In this document: positions 8,835 through 16,890 of the stretch, one piece after another | How positions within the stretch are numbered: position 1 is the stretch's first letter | How the letters are laid out: each line of letters starts with the position of its first letter | DNA from: Linderina pennispora | Lineage: Eukaryota; Kickxellomycota; Kickxellomycetes; Kickxellales; Kickxellaceae | Direction of reading: 5' to 3' | Length of the DNA: 16,890 bases | Assembly (NCBI RefSeq): GCF_002104995.1 | Contig: NW_024468452.1 | Span: 1-16,890, forward strand | The notes under the pieces: generated by a model | Seen by the model: only the letters and a program-made list of their open reading frames with translations | The model's database searches: none | What the model was told of the DNA's origin: nothing | Position numbers and translations under genes: made by a program

Positions 8835-9791
8835 TCATTTGTTCCAGTACACCTTGCGGATGCTCTTCGGCTTGTCCTCCTCAGAGACAATCAGGTAGTC
8901 ATAGACACCGCGGGCTGCTATGCCACCCACAAAGGGAGCAATGAGAGGAACGAAGAAGAAGTGGTTGTGCACTTTGAAAATATCGCGGTAGCCTGCAATG
9001 AAAATGAAGACGCGGGGCCCAAAGTCGCGCGCCGGGTTCAGTGCAGTGTCTGCCACATACTGGTCGCCAGCCATGACAATTGCGGTGACGAATAAACCGA
9101 TAAGCAGGGCTGCCGTAGTCGCACTGAGCGTCATCCGCTTGTCGATGACAAAATAGATAAAGAACAAAAGAATAAACGTCATCAGAGCCTCGTTAAAGAA
9201 CAGGTTCGCATTGGTGTACACTCCTTCCACGCTTGGCTGAACGATAAATGCAAGCGCAGTCCCTTGCGGACCAAGGCTGCGGCGATGGCCGCCGTCAAAG
9301 AGGTCCCATGCCGGAAAGTAGTACAGCCAGTTCAGAAATGCCCCAAAGAAACAGCCCAGGAACTGGGCAACGATCATGGTTGGCACTCGTCTCCATGGAA
9401 AATGGCCAAACACAGCTAGGCTGACCGTCATCGCGGGGTTAATATGCGAACCCGACGATGCACATGACATCACAACGGCACCGATTACAGCGCAGCCCCA
9501 CCCCAAGCCCATGCTAAGATCGTGCGTGCTGGTGCTGTCAGGCTGTCTGAGAATGATCTGAGTGTCAATAGCCAATCCCAAGAAGATGAATATAGCAAGG
9601 GCAAAAAACTCTGCAACCTCAGCGTTGAACACGTAGAGGAAGCGCTTGAATATGTTTGTTGGCATTGGGTACATGTTGGACTCCTCCTCGCCAACAGCCA
9701 GCTTGGGTGGACCCTCACTGGTAAGGCCAGACTTGCCCGACTCGATGGAACCTAGAGGCAGCGATGAGTGCTTGTTCTCGCCTGTTGACAT
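8835..9791 (-). CDS. Aquaglyceroporin, MIP family (array copy B)
   Basis: This intact 318-aa, intronless frame starts at the ATG at 9791 (MSTGENKHSS); upstream in-frame codons include a TTG but no ATG. The NPA motifs are at residues 118-120 (SGSHINPAMTV) and 252-254 (TALNPARDFGPR). NPARD followed by GPR, and the later FFVPLIAP, carry the Asp and Pro-Leu residues typical of glycerol facilitators. It has the same length as copy A and the same ending, YWNK, so A and B look like an older duplicate pair. The acidic and Ser-rich N-terminus differs from copy A, as expected for a cytosolic regulatory tail. Two TATA-like elements lie upstream on the minus strand (about 9917-9925 and 9970-9980). It should act in glycerol or water movement across the plasma membrane; its specificity cannot be read from sequence alone. 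Confidence 0.92.
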   Translation of the reverse strand: MSTGENKHSSLPLGSIESGKSGLTSEGPPKLAVGEEESNMYPMPTNIFKRFLYVFNAEVAEFFALAIFIFLGLAIDTQIILRQPDSTSTHDLSMGLGWGCAVIGAVVMSCASSGSHINPAMTVSLAVFGHFPWRRVPTMIVAQFLGCFFGAFLNWLYYFPAWDLFDGGHRRSLGPQGTALAFIVQPSVEGVYTNANLFFNEALMTFILLFFIYFVIDKRMTLSATTAALLIGLFVTAIVMAGDQYVADTALNPARDFGPRVFIFIAGYRDIFKVHNHFFFVPLIAPFVGGIAARGVYDYLIVSEEDKPKSIRKVYWNK

Positions 9792-11205
9792 CGGTAGAAT
9801 CGATATTTGCAATAATGTTCGGGATGTGCACTGGCGTTGGAGATATCAGTCGGACCTCGGGTTACACTGTAGTACTGTGATAATGTCGAGCGATGAATTA
9901 TGCGCGATAGAGTGAACGGTATATATGTGGCTTATGAGTATAGTGAGTGTGGACGGGTGGCACCATTACTGTATTTATACCCGTCTACACCCAGTGCTAT
10001 TTGGCAAATGTGCACGTTTACTCATACCAAGAGCCTGTTGCCCTAAGAATCTCAATCACAGAACAGGACGAATCACCGGCTTTGTAGAGCCACCTTTGAT
10101 GCTTCTGTGCTAAGAGGCGCGCCCCTCAGCCCTACGATTTGATATACATCCGCCAAAGCCGCCGCTTGCACAAGTGAAGCAACAATATATATATGTGGGC
10201 ATTATTTGCCACCACATGAGCTCTCACGCTCGTGCGTTTTTGTTTGCCGCTGGATGAAAGCAGGACGAGCGCACAGGCCAGCAGATCCCCTCTCTCCTTT
10301 GAGCCTCCAATTTCCCATTGTAGATGGAACTATGAAAGTTGCCAGCGTTATTTACAAGCAAATAGAATTCGCTGTCATATTTCCTCGGCTGTCTCTTGGC
10401 GAGGTGGGGTGGTGAAGCTCGTGAATGACTTGTTTTCGGCCATCGTGACACATTGTTCTTTAGGCGGATCCTGCTGCCACGACAATGCGCCCCTTCACCT
10501 TTGCCTCCCTCCCAAACACACCCCCAGCACCTGATCTGACCCTGCTGAGTGGAGAAAATGTGGAGGTATCTGACTCGGGTCTCGATGGGCAAGTGAGATG
10601 GGATAACCAAGTGGAGACAGAGACAATAAACGGTGGCTTTTTATTTCGCTGATGTATTAACCAGCTGCTATGTATGGAAGGCATTGGTTTAATTACACCA
10701 ACTAATTAAATATATTGATTCCGTATCTTCCTGCAATCTACATAGACCAGTTGTGTAAACAAGACACCCATCATGGAACATATGCTCGCTTGAGCCAAAA
10801 ATCAGAACTCGGCTACCATAGTGTATCAAGTAATGCAGATGACGTCTGGTATATGCTAGTGGAGGGTATTTTGATAGCATTCAAGTTACCCAGGACTGTC
10901 CTGCAAATTACATGTCCGGATTTGTTGATTCGGAGGTGGGAGAGTGGTGCTAGGCAATCCCTCATCAAACCGGTTTACACATGCACACTACCAAAATTAG
11001 CCTGTAGTCTACATCCTGCCTCGTTTCTCCGCCATTTCCCGTTCTTCTGGAAGGGTATCAATTGAATGCCAAGAAACGTTCTCTGAAACAAGGAACAGCT
11101 ATTGCTACGCGAGCAGCTTCTCAAGAAAACCACCTCAATATTTTAATTAGCAGATTGCTGTTCCATTTATTGGCATAACAGTTTGAAAAGTACAGAAATG
11201 CGCGC
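9792..11205. other. Long spacer between aquaporin copies B and C
   Basis: About 1.4 kb. The first 200 bp carry minus-strand TATA-like motifs for copy B. The rest contains only short open frames with no protein I recognise, an AT run (TATATATAT, about 10187-10195), and the 3' flank of copy C. I see no decayed aquaporin copy here, though I could not run a translated search. Confidence 0.5.
11166..11171 (-). terminator. AATAAA poly(A) signal of aquaporin copy C
   Basis: AATAAA on the minus strand lies 34 bp after the stop of the gene at 11206-12177, much as in copy B. Confidence 0.45.
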
Positions 11206-12177
11206 TTAGTGCTGGCGCTTAAGTTTGCCCTTGGAGACCTCTGGCACCATCAGGTAGTCGTAGAGACCTTGGGCAGCAATACCACCGACAATCGGCGAGA
11301 TGAGTGGGACATAGAAGTAGTAGTTGTAGACCTTGAACGTATCATGCCAGCCAGCCATCACAATGAACAGGCGGGGGCCAAAGTCGCGCGCCGAGTTGAT
11401 CCCGATGGCGCTAACCTGGCTACCAGCCAACAAAATAGCAGTCAGCATTAGCCCAAGTAGGACCGGGGCAGTGGTAGCGGACATTGTCATGCGCTTGTCA
11501 GCAACGAAATGCACAGCAAACAGCATGCAGAATGTCATCATCGCCTCGTTGAAGAACAGGTTTGTGTTAGTATATATCCCCGACTTGGATGGCTGGATGA
11601 CGAAGATCTCTGCTGTCGGTGCTTTGCCAACGCTCTGGCGATGGCCTGGGTTAACCAAGTCCCACATTGGGTAGTAATAGAGCCAGGTGAATAGAGCACC
11701 AATGAATGACCCTAGCGTCTGGGCGAATACCATGCTGGGGACGCGTTTCCACGGATAATGGCCGAATACAGCTTTGCCGATGGTGATAGCGGGATTGAGG
11801 TGAGCACCCGATGTGCCCGCGCCAATAGCCACAGCCAAGACAAGGGCGCAGCCCCATCCGAAGCATATAGTAATGTCCATGCTCCCCTCACTATGGGGCA
11901 TCCGGAATATAGCCTGTGCCGTGATGCAGCATCCGATAAACACGAACACAAACATGGCGAAGAACTCCCCAACCTCTGCGTTGTAGTCATAGAGGAAACG
12001 CTTGAACCAGCTTGACGGGTACGGGATCTCTGGAGTGTCGAGGTCCTCTTCACGGAATAGATCCTGGTCGTGTAGGTTGGCTCCCTTGCTACCAGGTGCA
12101 GATACGCTGGTTGAAGACTGTGTTGACCGGAACGTACCGATCTGGACGGCGTGGTGAGCTACTTCTTCGCTAGGCAT
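11206..12177 (-). CDS. Aquaglyceroporin-like MIP with a variant second motif, NSA (array copy C)
   Basis: This intact 323-aa, intronless frame starts at the ATG at 12177 (MPSEEVAHHA). The first NPA is normal at residues 128-130 (SGAHLNPAITI). The second motif reads NSA at residues 261-263 (IGINSARDFGPR; codons at 11389-11397). The Pro-to-Ser change is one transition from CCG to TCG. The following Arg, Asp and GPR, and FYVPLISP downstream, are retained, so the protein still has glycerol-facilitator marks. The second NPA caps a half-helix at the pore centre, so Ser there may alter conduction or gating; the effect is unknown. Long blocks are nearly identical at DNA level to copy D at 13675-14646. 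A minus-strand TATATAA lies at 12301-12307. Confidence 0.92.
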   Translation of the reverse strand: MPSEEVAHHAVQIGTFRSTQSSTSVSAPGSKGANLHDQDLFREEDLDTPEIPYPSSWFKRFLYDYNAEVGEFFAMFVFVFIGCCITAQAIFRMPHSEGSMDITICFGWGCALVLAVAIGAGTSGAHLNPAITIGKAVFGHYPWKRVPSMVFAQTLGSFIGALFTWLYYYPMWDLVNPGHRQSVGKAPTAEIFVIQPSKSGIYTNTNLFFNEAMMTFCMLFAVHFVADKRMTMSATTAPVLLGLMLTAILLAGSQVSAIGINSARDFGPRLFIVMAGWHDTFKVYNYYFYVPLISPIVGGIAAQGLYDYLMVPEVSKGKLKRQH

Positions 12178-12300
12178 TTGCTAAAGTTAGAATAGTGGCA
12201 ATGGGGTGTTACTTGGAGCCTTGAATTATGTTGGAATAGCTGAAACTGGCGGTTGCTAGCGAGGAATTCGGCTGCACCAAGAGTACCTACTTGATAGACT

Positions 12301-12307
12301 TTATATA
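12301..12307 (-). promoter_or_regulatory. TATA box of aquaporin copy C
   Basis: TGCTATATAA on the minus strand lies about 124 bp before the ATG at 12177. The same ten bases occur before copy D. Confidence 0.55.
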
Positions 12308-13641
12308 GCAAAATGACTGGTGCCTTTGCTGTGTGCCTTTGCTTTCTGCGGTTGGCAGCTGTATGACTGCTTTTTCACCCTACTGTTTGCCTGTTGCCGA
12401 TCTGGTCGAACATCGGCGCTGGTGATGCCCCCGAAAAGGCAACTGACAAAGCCCGAAGAAGTGAAATGTAGCCGGCACCACTGCAAAAAGAAGGATCAAT
12501 AGAAGAAAAGGCAGCGGTACGGCAAATCCAAGTCATCTGCTCTGTACATTGATGGGAGCTGAGTAGATGTTAACAAAGAGAAGGAAAGCCATTCTGGCAG
12601 AGGGAAACGACCAGGGAGGAAAATCCTGCGAATAATCGACAAAGTATGTAAAGCAAGGTCAGTGTTACATCTACAATACCGCACAAACCGCCCTACCCAT
12701 CCATATGCTTCCTTGCAACTCAGTGTATGACGATGATTGCTTGCCCTCCTTTCATGCAAGCTGCTGAAGATCTATGCCGAAAAGAGCATATGGAGGCACC
12801 GAGCAAAAAAAGCTGCGAATGGATAAAGCAAGCGACAGCAGTCTGATTATCTTGGTCGACAGCGGCCCCGGCAGGCGGAAAGGGGGAAGCAGCATGCTTC
12901 TGGCGGGCTGCCGAATGTTCGCACACAGAATACTTCGCACAATCATGAGGCGACACAAAGGGCGATCGCATACGGGGCTATCCCCTGTAGGAGTGTGCGC
13001 AGAAAGGTAACATAAAGGGGGAAATGTGGGCACGCTGCTAATCCGGCCAAGATAGAAGGCGCTTGGAGTAAATGGGTCACATGAGGAAGGATTTGCATAT
13101 TCTTGTGCTGCTCCATGGAGTCCGGAGCTTACCAAGAAAATTATCTCCTCCGTCCTCCGTCTCATTATGATGGATCTCTTTCATCCGATGCTCTGCAAGT
13201 AGGATGTATCTTGAGATACTAGATACCTGGGTGTATATGTATCTGGGAACACGTCTCAAAAACAGGACACCTGCTATATATGACTTCCGGAGTAATGCAG
13301 CAACCCTAGACATAGCTCTGTTATAATGTCGGCGGATTACCAGTGGAAGCGGACACTGCAAATGCAACTGGAACTGCATAGTGCCCAGAAGCGTAAATAT
13401 GGCTAGCTCGACTAATTGAGTAGGGAGAAAGGTGGAAATTAGTACAACTACATATAGGGATGGACCTGACGAACAGTCCAAAACGTGAATTCCGGTGGCT
13501 CCAAGGCCGATAGTTAGTCTGGTGACATAGTGTTAAGGACTTGTTAGGCTAGAGGTGATATACAGTGTGGCGGACTCCGCTAAATCTCATGATGTGCAGG
13601 ACTGTGGTTTTAGTTTAGCACACTGCCTGGATGCAACTGCA

Positions 13642-13664
13642 TTTATTAGGAAAACTGTTTTATT
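13642..13664 (-). terminator. Paired AATAAA poly(A) signals of aquaporin copy D
   Basis: AATAAA occurs twice on the minus strand (13659-13664 and 13642-13647), 10 and 27 bp after the stop codon of the gene at 13675-14646. The second is the more plausible by spacing. Confidence 0.4.
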
Positions 13665-13674
13665 GCTGCTGCTT

Positions 13675-14646
13675 TCATTGTAGACGCTTGAATCTCTTGC
13701 TCTTAATTACCTCAGGCACCATCAGGTAATCAAAGAGGCCCTGAGCTGCAATACCGCCAACAATAGGAGAGGTGAGCGGCACATAGAAGTAGTAGTTGTA
13801 GACCTTGAAAGTATCGTGCCAGCCAGCCATTACAATAAACAGGCGGGGGCCAAAGTCACGCGCTGGATTAATTGTTATAATGCTGACCTGCGCACCGCCC
13901 AGTAAAATAGCAGACAACATAAAGCCCAGTATAAGTGATGCAGTAGTGATGCTAGCCGTCATGCGCTTGTCAGCAACGAAGTGCACAGCAAACAGCATGC
14001 AGAATGTCATCATCGCCTCGTTGAAGAACAGGTTTGCGTTGTGATAGATACCAGGCTTCAGCGGCTGGCTTACGAAGATCACTGCTGTCGGTGCTGTACC
14101 AACGCTCTGGCGATGGCCTGGGTTAACCAAGTCCCACATTGGGTAGTAATAGAGCCAGGTGAATAGAGCACCAATGAATGACCCTAGTGTCTGGGCGAAT
14201 ACCATGCTGGGGACGCGCTTCCACGGATAATGACCGAACACAGCTTTACTGATAGTGATAGCGGGATTGAGGTGAGACCCTGACGTACCAGCACTGATCA
14301 CCACAGCCATGATCAGTGAACAGCCCCACCCGTAGCTTACAGACAGATCCATGCTTCCCTCACTATGAGGTATCCGGAAAACAACCTGTGCCGTGATGCA
14401 GCATCCGATAAACACGAACACAAACATGGCAAAGAACTCGCCAACCTCTGCGTTGTAGTCATAGAGGAAACGCTTGAACCAGCTTGACGGGTACGGGATC
14501 TCTGGAGCATCAAGGCCGTCTACACGAAACAGATCCTGATCATGTACCACCAGCCCTTTATGGTCGTTGGATACGGCATTGGGTATAGTTTCGGCTGAGT
14601 GGAAGGTGCCAATTTGTATGGAGTGTGGTGCTGCTTCGTTAGCCAT
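13675..14646 (-). CDS. Aquaglyceroporin, MIP family (array copy D)
   Basis: This intact 323-aa, intronless frame starts at the ATG at 14646 (MANEAAPHSI); a longer frame exists only through a TTG codon. The NPA motifs are at residues 127-129 (SGSHLNPAITI) and 260-262 (TINPARDFGPR). The Asp after NPAR and the Pro-Leu of FYVPLTSP are the glycerol-facilitator marks. It is the close paralogue of copy C: residues around the first two membrane segments, the stretch from KAVFGHYPW to GHRQSVG, and the C-terminal third are almost identical. The N-terminal tail, the residues before the first NPA and those around the second NPA differ. Unlike copy C it keeps a canonical second NPA, so it can stand as the ordinary channel of the pair. 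Confidence 0.93.
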   Translation of the reverse strand: MANEAAPHSIQIGTFHSAETIPNAVSNDHKGLVVHDQDLFRVDGLDAPEIPYPSSWFKRFLYDYNAEVGEFFAMFVFVFIGCCITAQVVFRIPHSEGSMDLSVSYGWGCSLIMAVVISAGTSGSHLNPAITISKAVFGHYPWKRVPSMVFAQTLGSFIGALFTWLYYYPMWDLVNPGHRQSVGTAPTAVIFVSQPLKPGIYHNANLFFNEAMMTFCMLFAVHFVADKRMTASITTASLILGFMLSAILLGGAQVSIITINPARDFGPRLFIVMAGWHDTFKVYNYYFYVPLTSPIVGGIAAQGLFDYLMVPEVIKSKRFKRLQ

Positions 14647-15111
14647 TGCAAGTGGTAAAATAGGGCAGAGTGAGCGCAGAAACAATATTGTAGCATTGAG
14701 AGCGAGAAGCAGGTACGAATACTATGCTAGGCAAATGCCTCTTATATAGCACTTTGCCTGGAACATTCCATACGCTCATGTTTTTACATTCGATCGGGTG
14801 GATTCCAGAATTCTGCATTTTCATTAGGACAGACCAATTGGCTGCTTGGTTCTAGAGAGGTCTTACCAGTGGCAGCAGTAGTTTTTTATGCCAAAAAGGA
14901 CCACAGGCACGAAGTGGAAAACATGGGGTAACTCTTTTTGAAATACGCCAGCAAGCCCGTGGATGATTTGCCAGCCCAAAATACGGCTGGTGATGTCATT
15001 GCTTAGATGTTCTCACCAAAAGATGCAAATGATTGTTTTTAATCTCTGACTGCTTTTCACCTACATATACGCCCTCAGCTGCATATATCAACAGCCCCCA
15101 AACAACAAACC
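14647..15111. other. Divergent promoter region, aquaporin copy D and GPI3
   Basis: These 465 bp separate two genes transcribed away from each other. A minus-strand TATA box serves copy D at one side and a + strand TATATA-like motif (about 15083-15088) precedes GPI3 at the other. The base composition shifts back to GC-rich beyond this point. No gene is evident. Confidence 0.55.
14742..14748 (-). promoter_or_regulatory. TATA box of aquaporin copy D
   Basis: TGCTATATAA on the minus strand, identical to the element before copy C, lies about 96 bp before the ATG at 14646. Confidence 0.55.
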
Positions 15112-16471
15112 ATGGGCCGACGTCCGCTAAATATTTGCATGGTATCGGACTTTTTCTACCCGAACATGGCGGAGTAGAAAGCCACCTGTACAATAACTCG
15201 CAGTGTCTGATACACGTGGGCACAAAGTAGTCATAGTGACGCACTCATACGGGAAGCGGCGCGGGGTGCGGTATCTGGCTGTGGGCTCAAGGTGTACTAT
15301 CTTCCAGCATTTGTAGTGTATAGAATGCGTCGCTGCCAACGTTCTTTTGCACGTTCCCGATATTCCGGCAGATATTCATCGCGAGCAAATCGACATTGTG
15401 CACGGACACCAGGCGTTCTCGGCATTCTGCCAGGAGGCGATTCTGCATGCGCGATCGATGGGGCTGAAGACTGTGTTCACCGACCACTCGTTGCTGGGGT
15501 TTGCCGATGCATCGGGATTCTGTTGAACAAGCTGCTCAAGTTCACACTGTCGGACATACACCATGCAATCTGCGTGTCGCACACAAGCAAGGAGAACACG
15601 GTGCTGCGTGCTGCGCTGGATCCGCAACAGGTCAGCGTGATCCCGAATGCAATCATTGCCGAGCAGTTTGAGCCCGACCCCGATGCACGCGACCCGCAGT
15701 GGATTACGATTGTTGTGCTGAGCCGGCTCGTGTACCGCAAGGGCATTGATCTGCTGGTTGCAGCGTGCCGAGGATATGTCAGATGTACCCGCACGTTCGG
15801 TTCATTATTGGAGGCGATGGCCCGAAAAGAATAGATCTGGAGCAGATGCGCGAGCGGTACATGTTGCAGGACCGCGTCGAGCTGCTGGGATCGGTGCAGG
15901 CGGTCGATGTGCGCAGCGTGCTGGTGCGGAGACATATTCCTGAACACCAGTTTGACAGAGGCGTTTTGTATTGCAATCGTCGAGGCGGCATCCTGCGGGC
16001 TGCTGGTGGTCAGCACCAGGGTGGGCGGCGTGCCCGAGGTGCTGCCGCGGCACATGATCACATTTGCAATCCCTGAGGAGGACGAAATCGTCGAGGCCCT
16101 GATGCACGCAATCGACCGCGTCGACGACCGGCCAAACCACCCAGAGCTGTCTCCACGGCGGTTCCACGCCCAGGTCAAAAAAATGTACTCGTGGTACGAT
16201 GTTGCTGAGCGCACCGAGAAGGTGTACTACCAGATCGCCGATATGCCTGAGCTGCCGCTGATTGAGCGGTTCCGCAGATACTACGGGTGCGGGCTGGTTG
16301 CGGGCAAGCTGTTCTGTCTGGTGGCAGCGGGATTTCTTGATTGGCGTCGTGCTGCAGTGGCTGTGGCCCAGAGAGAACATTGAGGTTGCCCGGCCGTTCC
16401 CGCAGGAGACATACCATGCGCTGGTCAAGAAGAACCGCCACATGGCCAATGGCGAGCTGGGCGCTGCATGA
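15112..16471 (+). CDS. GPI3: PIG-A/Gpi3, catalytic subunit of GPI-GlcNAc transferase (frame interrupted)
   Basis: Gpi3 transfers GlcNAc from UDP-GlcNAc to phosphatidylinositol, the first step of GPI-anchor synthesis, on the cytosolic face of the ER. The reading shows [11 protein letters not shown], then [38 protein letters not shown], the EX7E catalytic motif [21 protein letters not shown], and a C-terminal membrane anchor followed by LQWLWP. All are close to human PIG-A and yeast Gpi3 (GT4 family). The frame changes nine times. Single bases appear lost near 15170, 15220, 15290, 15322, 15380, 15515 and 15763. A further shift near 15929 fits two lost bases or one gained, and one base is gained near 16330. 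The corrected length is about 455 aa, matching the family. The gene appears intronless. Because Gpi3 is essential in studied fungi and conserved residues persist between breaks, I infer sequence errors rather than a dead gene, but cannot prove it. Confidence 0.92.
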
Positions 16472-16631
16472 ATCACTCCCCCAAGCCCTCGCACAAAGCG
16501 AAGCGCTTTATTCGCTCTAGCCTGCACTTTTTCAATTCAGCTCCACACTTTGCTTTCTCCTCAATTCAACCTCCTTTTGTTTGGCTTTTTGTATTCTTAT
16601 TCTTTCGGCCCATCCTGTATAGAAATTCATA

Positions 16632-16890
16632 ATGTACTGGCGAATTAACTGCACGGAGCATCTCTCGCTGGACCTGACAGTAGACCCAAAGCAGCCACGC
16701 TCACAATCACGTCCTTCGCTAGACCAGCAGCAGCAAACATCGCCTCGTCACGGTTTGCCAGGCCACGCAGCGCAACATACAGTACCGGCACCGGTGCATC
16801 GCTCGACACACACCACGGATTGGGACCAGGTATTCGCCGCTGGAAGTCTCCCAGACAGTCCAGCGGTTCGTAGCCTCAGCCGACCGCAAA
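16632..16890 (+). CDS. N-terminal part of an unrecognised protein (3' partial)
   Basis: From the ATG at 16632 the frame is open for 86 codons to the window edge. It begins MYWRINCTEHLSLDL and continues with a Gln/Pro/Ser/His-rich, probably disordered stretch. The 160 bp between the GPI3 stop and this ATG are pyrimidine-rich, as expected for a fungal leader. I do not recognise the family. The short ordered start followed by low complexity could be the beginning of a regulatory or signalling protein, but that is only an impression. Confidence 0.45.
   Translation, partial: MYWRINCTEHLSLDLTVDPKQPRSQSRPSLDQQQQTSPRHGLPGHAAQHTVPAPVHRSTHTTDWDQVFAAGSLPDSPAVRSLSRPQ

Larger units (their letters stand above)
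12178..13674. other. Long spacer between aquaporin copies C and D
   Basis: About 1.5 kb, holding the promoter of copy C and the 3' flank of copy D. A short + strand frame at 12427-12502 (MPPKRQLTKPEEVKC, then Cys/His and Lys residues) has a mildly zinc-ribbon-like look but is too short to call. No other gene, repeat or mobile element is evident. Confidence 0.5.

Noticed and set aside
12427-12502. Short basic Cys/His peptide MPPKRQLTKPEEVKC and following residues
   Set aside because: Only 25 codons, with no continuation in any frame after the stop and no known domain; it might be a fragment of an older element, but the evidence is too thin.
12752-13481. Two minus-strand frames of 134-137 codons between aquaporins C and D
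   Set aside because: Their products show no domain, no aquaporin residues and no consistent codon bias; they overlap each other and a + strand frame.
666-16471. Programmed or genome-wide frameshift decoding as the reason for the broken genes
   Set aside because: The shifts go in both directions, share no slippery motif or stop-codon context, mostly lie next to ordinary G/C runs, and do not occur in the aquaporins. Sequence error is simpler.
15477-16527. Large minus-strand frames (240-245 codons) opposite GPI3
   Set aside because: Antisense shadows of a GC-rich gene whose + strand product is unmistakable.

Overview
The window looks like nuclear DNA of an early-diverging fungus. It holds a Tup1-type corepressor, a Gpi3/PIG-A glycosyltransferase and a CAP protein typical of eukaryotes. 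Short GT-AG introns share a CTAAT branch-point motif, TATA boxes precede several genes, and minus-strand genes carry AATAAA just after their stops. A Kickxellomycotina-like source is my guess from gene content and base composition, not a demonstrated assignment.

Layout. Bases 1-195 are the 3' end of an unrecognised coiled-coil-like gene. A head-to-tail duplication of about 239 bp (42-520) copies that gene end together with a TATA box. A TUP1 homologue (666-2646, +) follows. Next is a three-exon, pirin-like bicupin gene with a long low-complexity N-terminus (3537-5537, +). A visibly less GC-rich block then runs from about 5540 to 15100. It carries a CAP/SCP-domain gene (6602-6954, -) and four tandem aquaglyceroporin genes, all on the minus strand (7320-8276, 8835-9791, 11206-12177, 13675-14646). 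They form two length classes (318, 318, 323 and 323 aa). A GPI3/PIG-A gene (15112-16471, +) is divergent from the last aquaporin, and a new + strand open frame (16632 onward) runs off the window.

How the genes relate. The flanking genes are housekeeping: transcriptional corepression and the first step of GPI-anchor synthesis. The aquaglyceroporins form a local expansion that would act in glycerol, water or osmotic transport. No operon-like logic links them to the other genes.

Two points stand out. TUP1, GPI3, the pirin-like gene and the CAP gene are broken by one- or two-base indels, mostly next to short G or C runs, while all four aquaporin frames are intact. One aquaporin has NSA in place of the second NPA motif. 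I saw no tRNA, rRNA, CRISPR array or clear transposon. I did not find a convincing new multi-gene system; the aquaporin array and the apparently metal-ligand-less pirin-like protein are the nearest to novelty.
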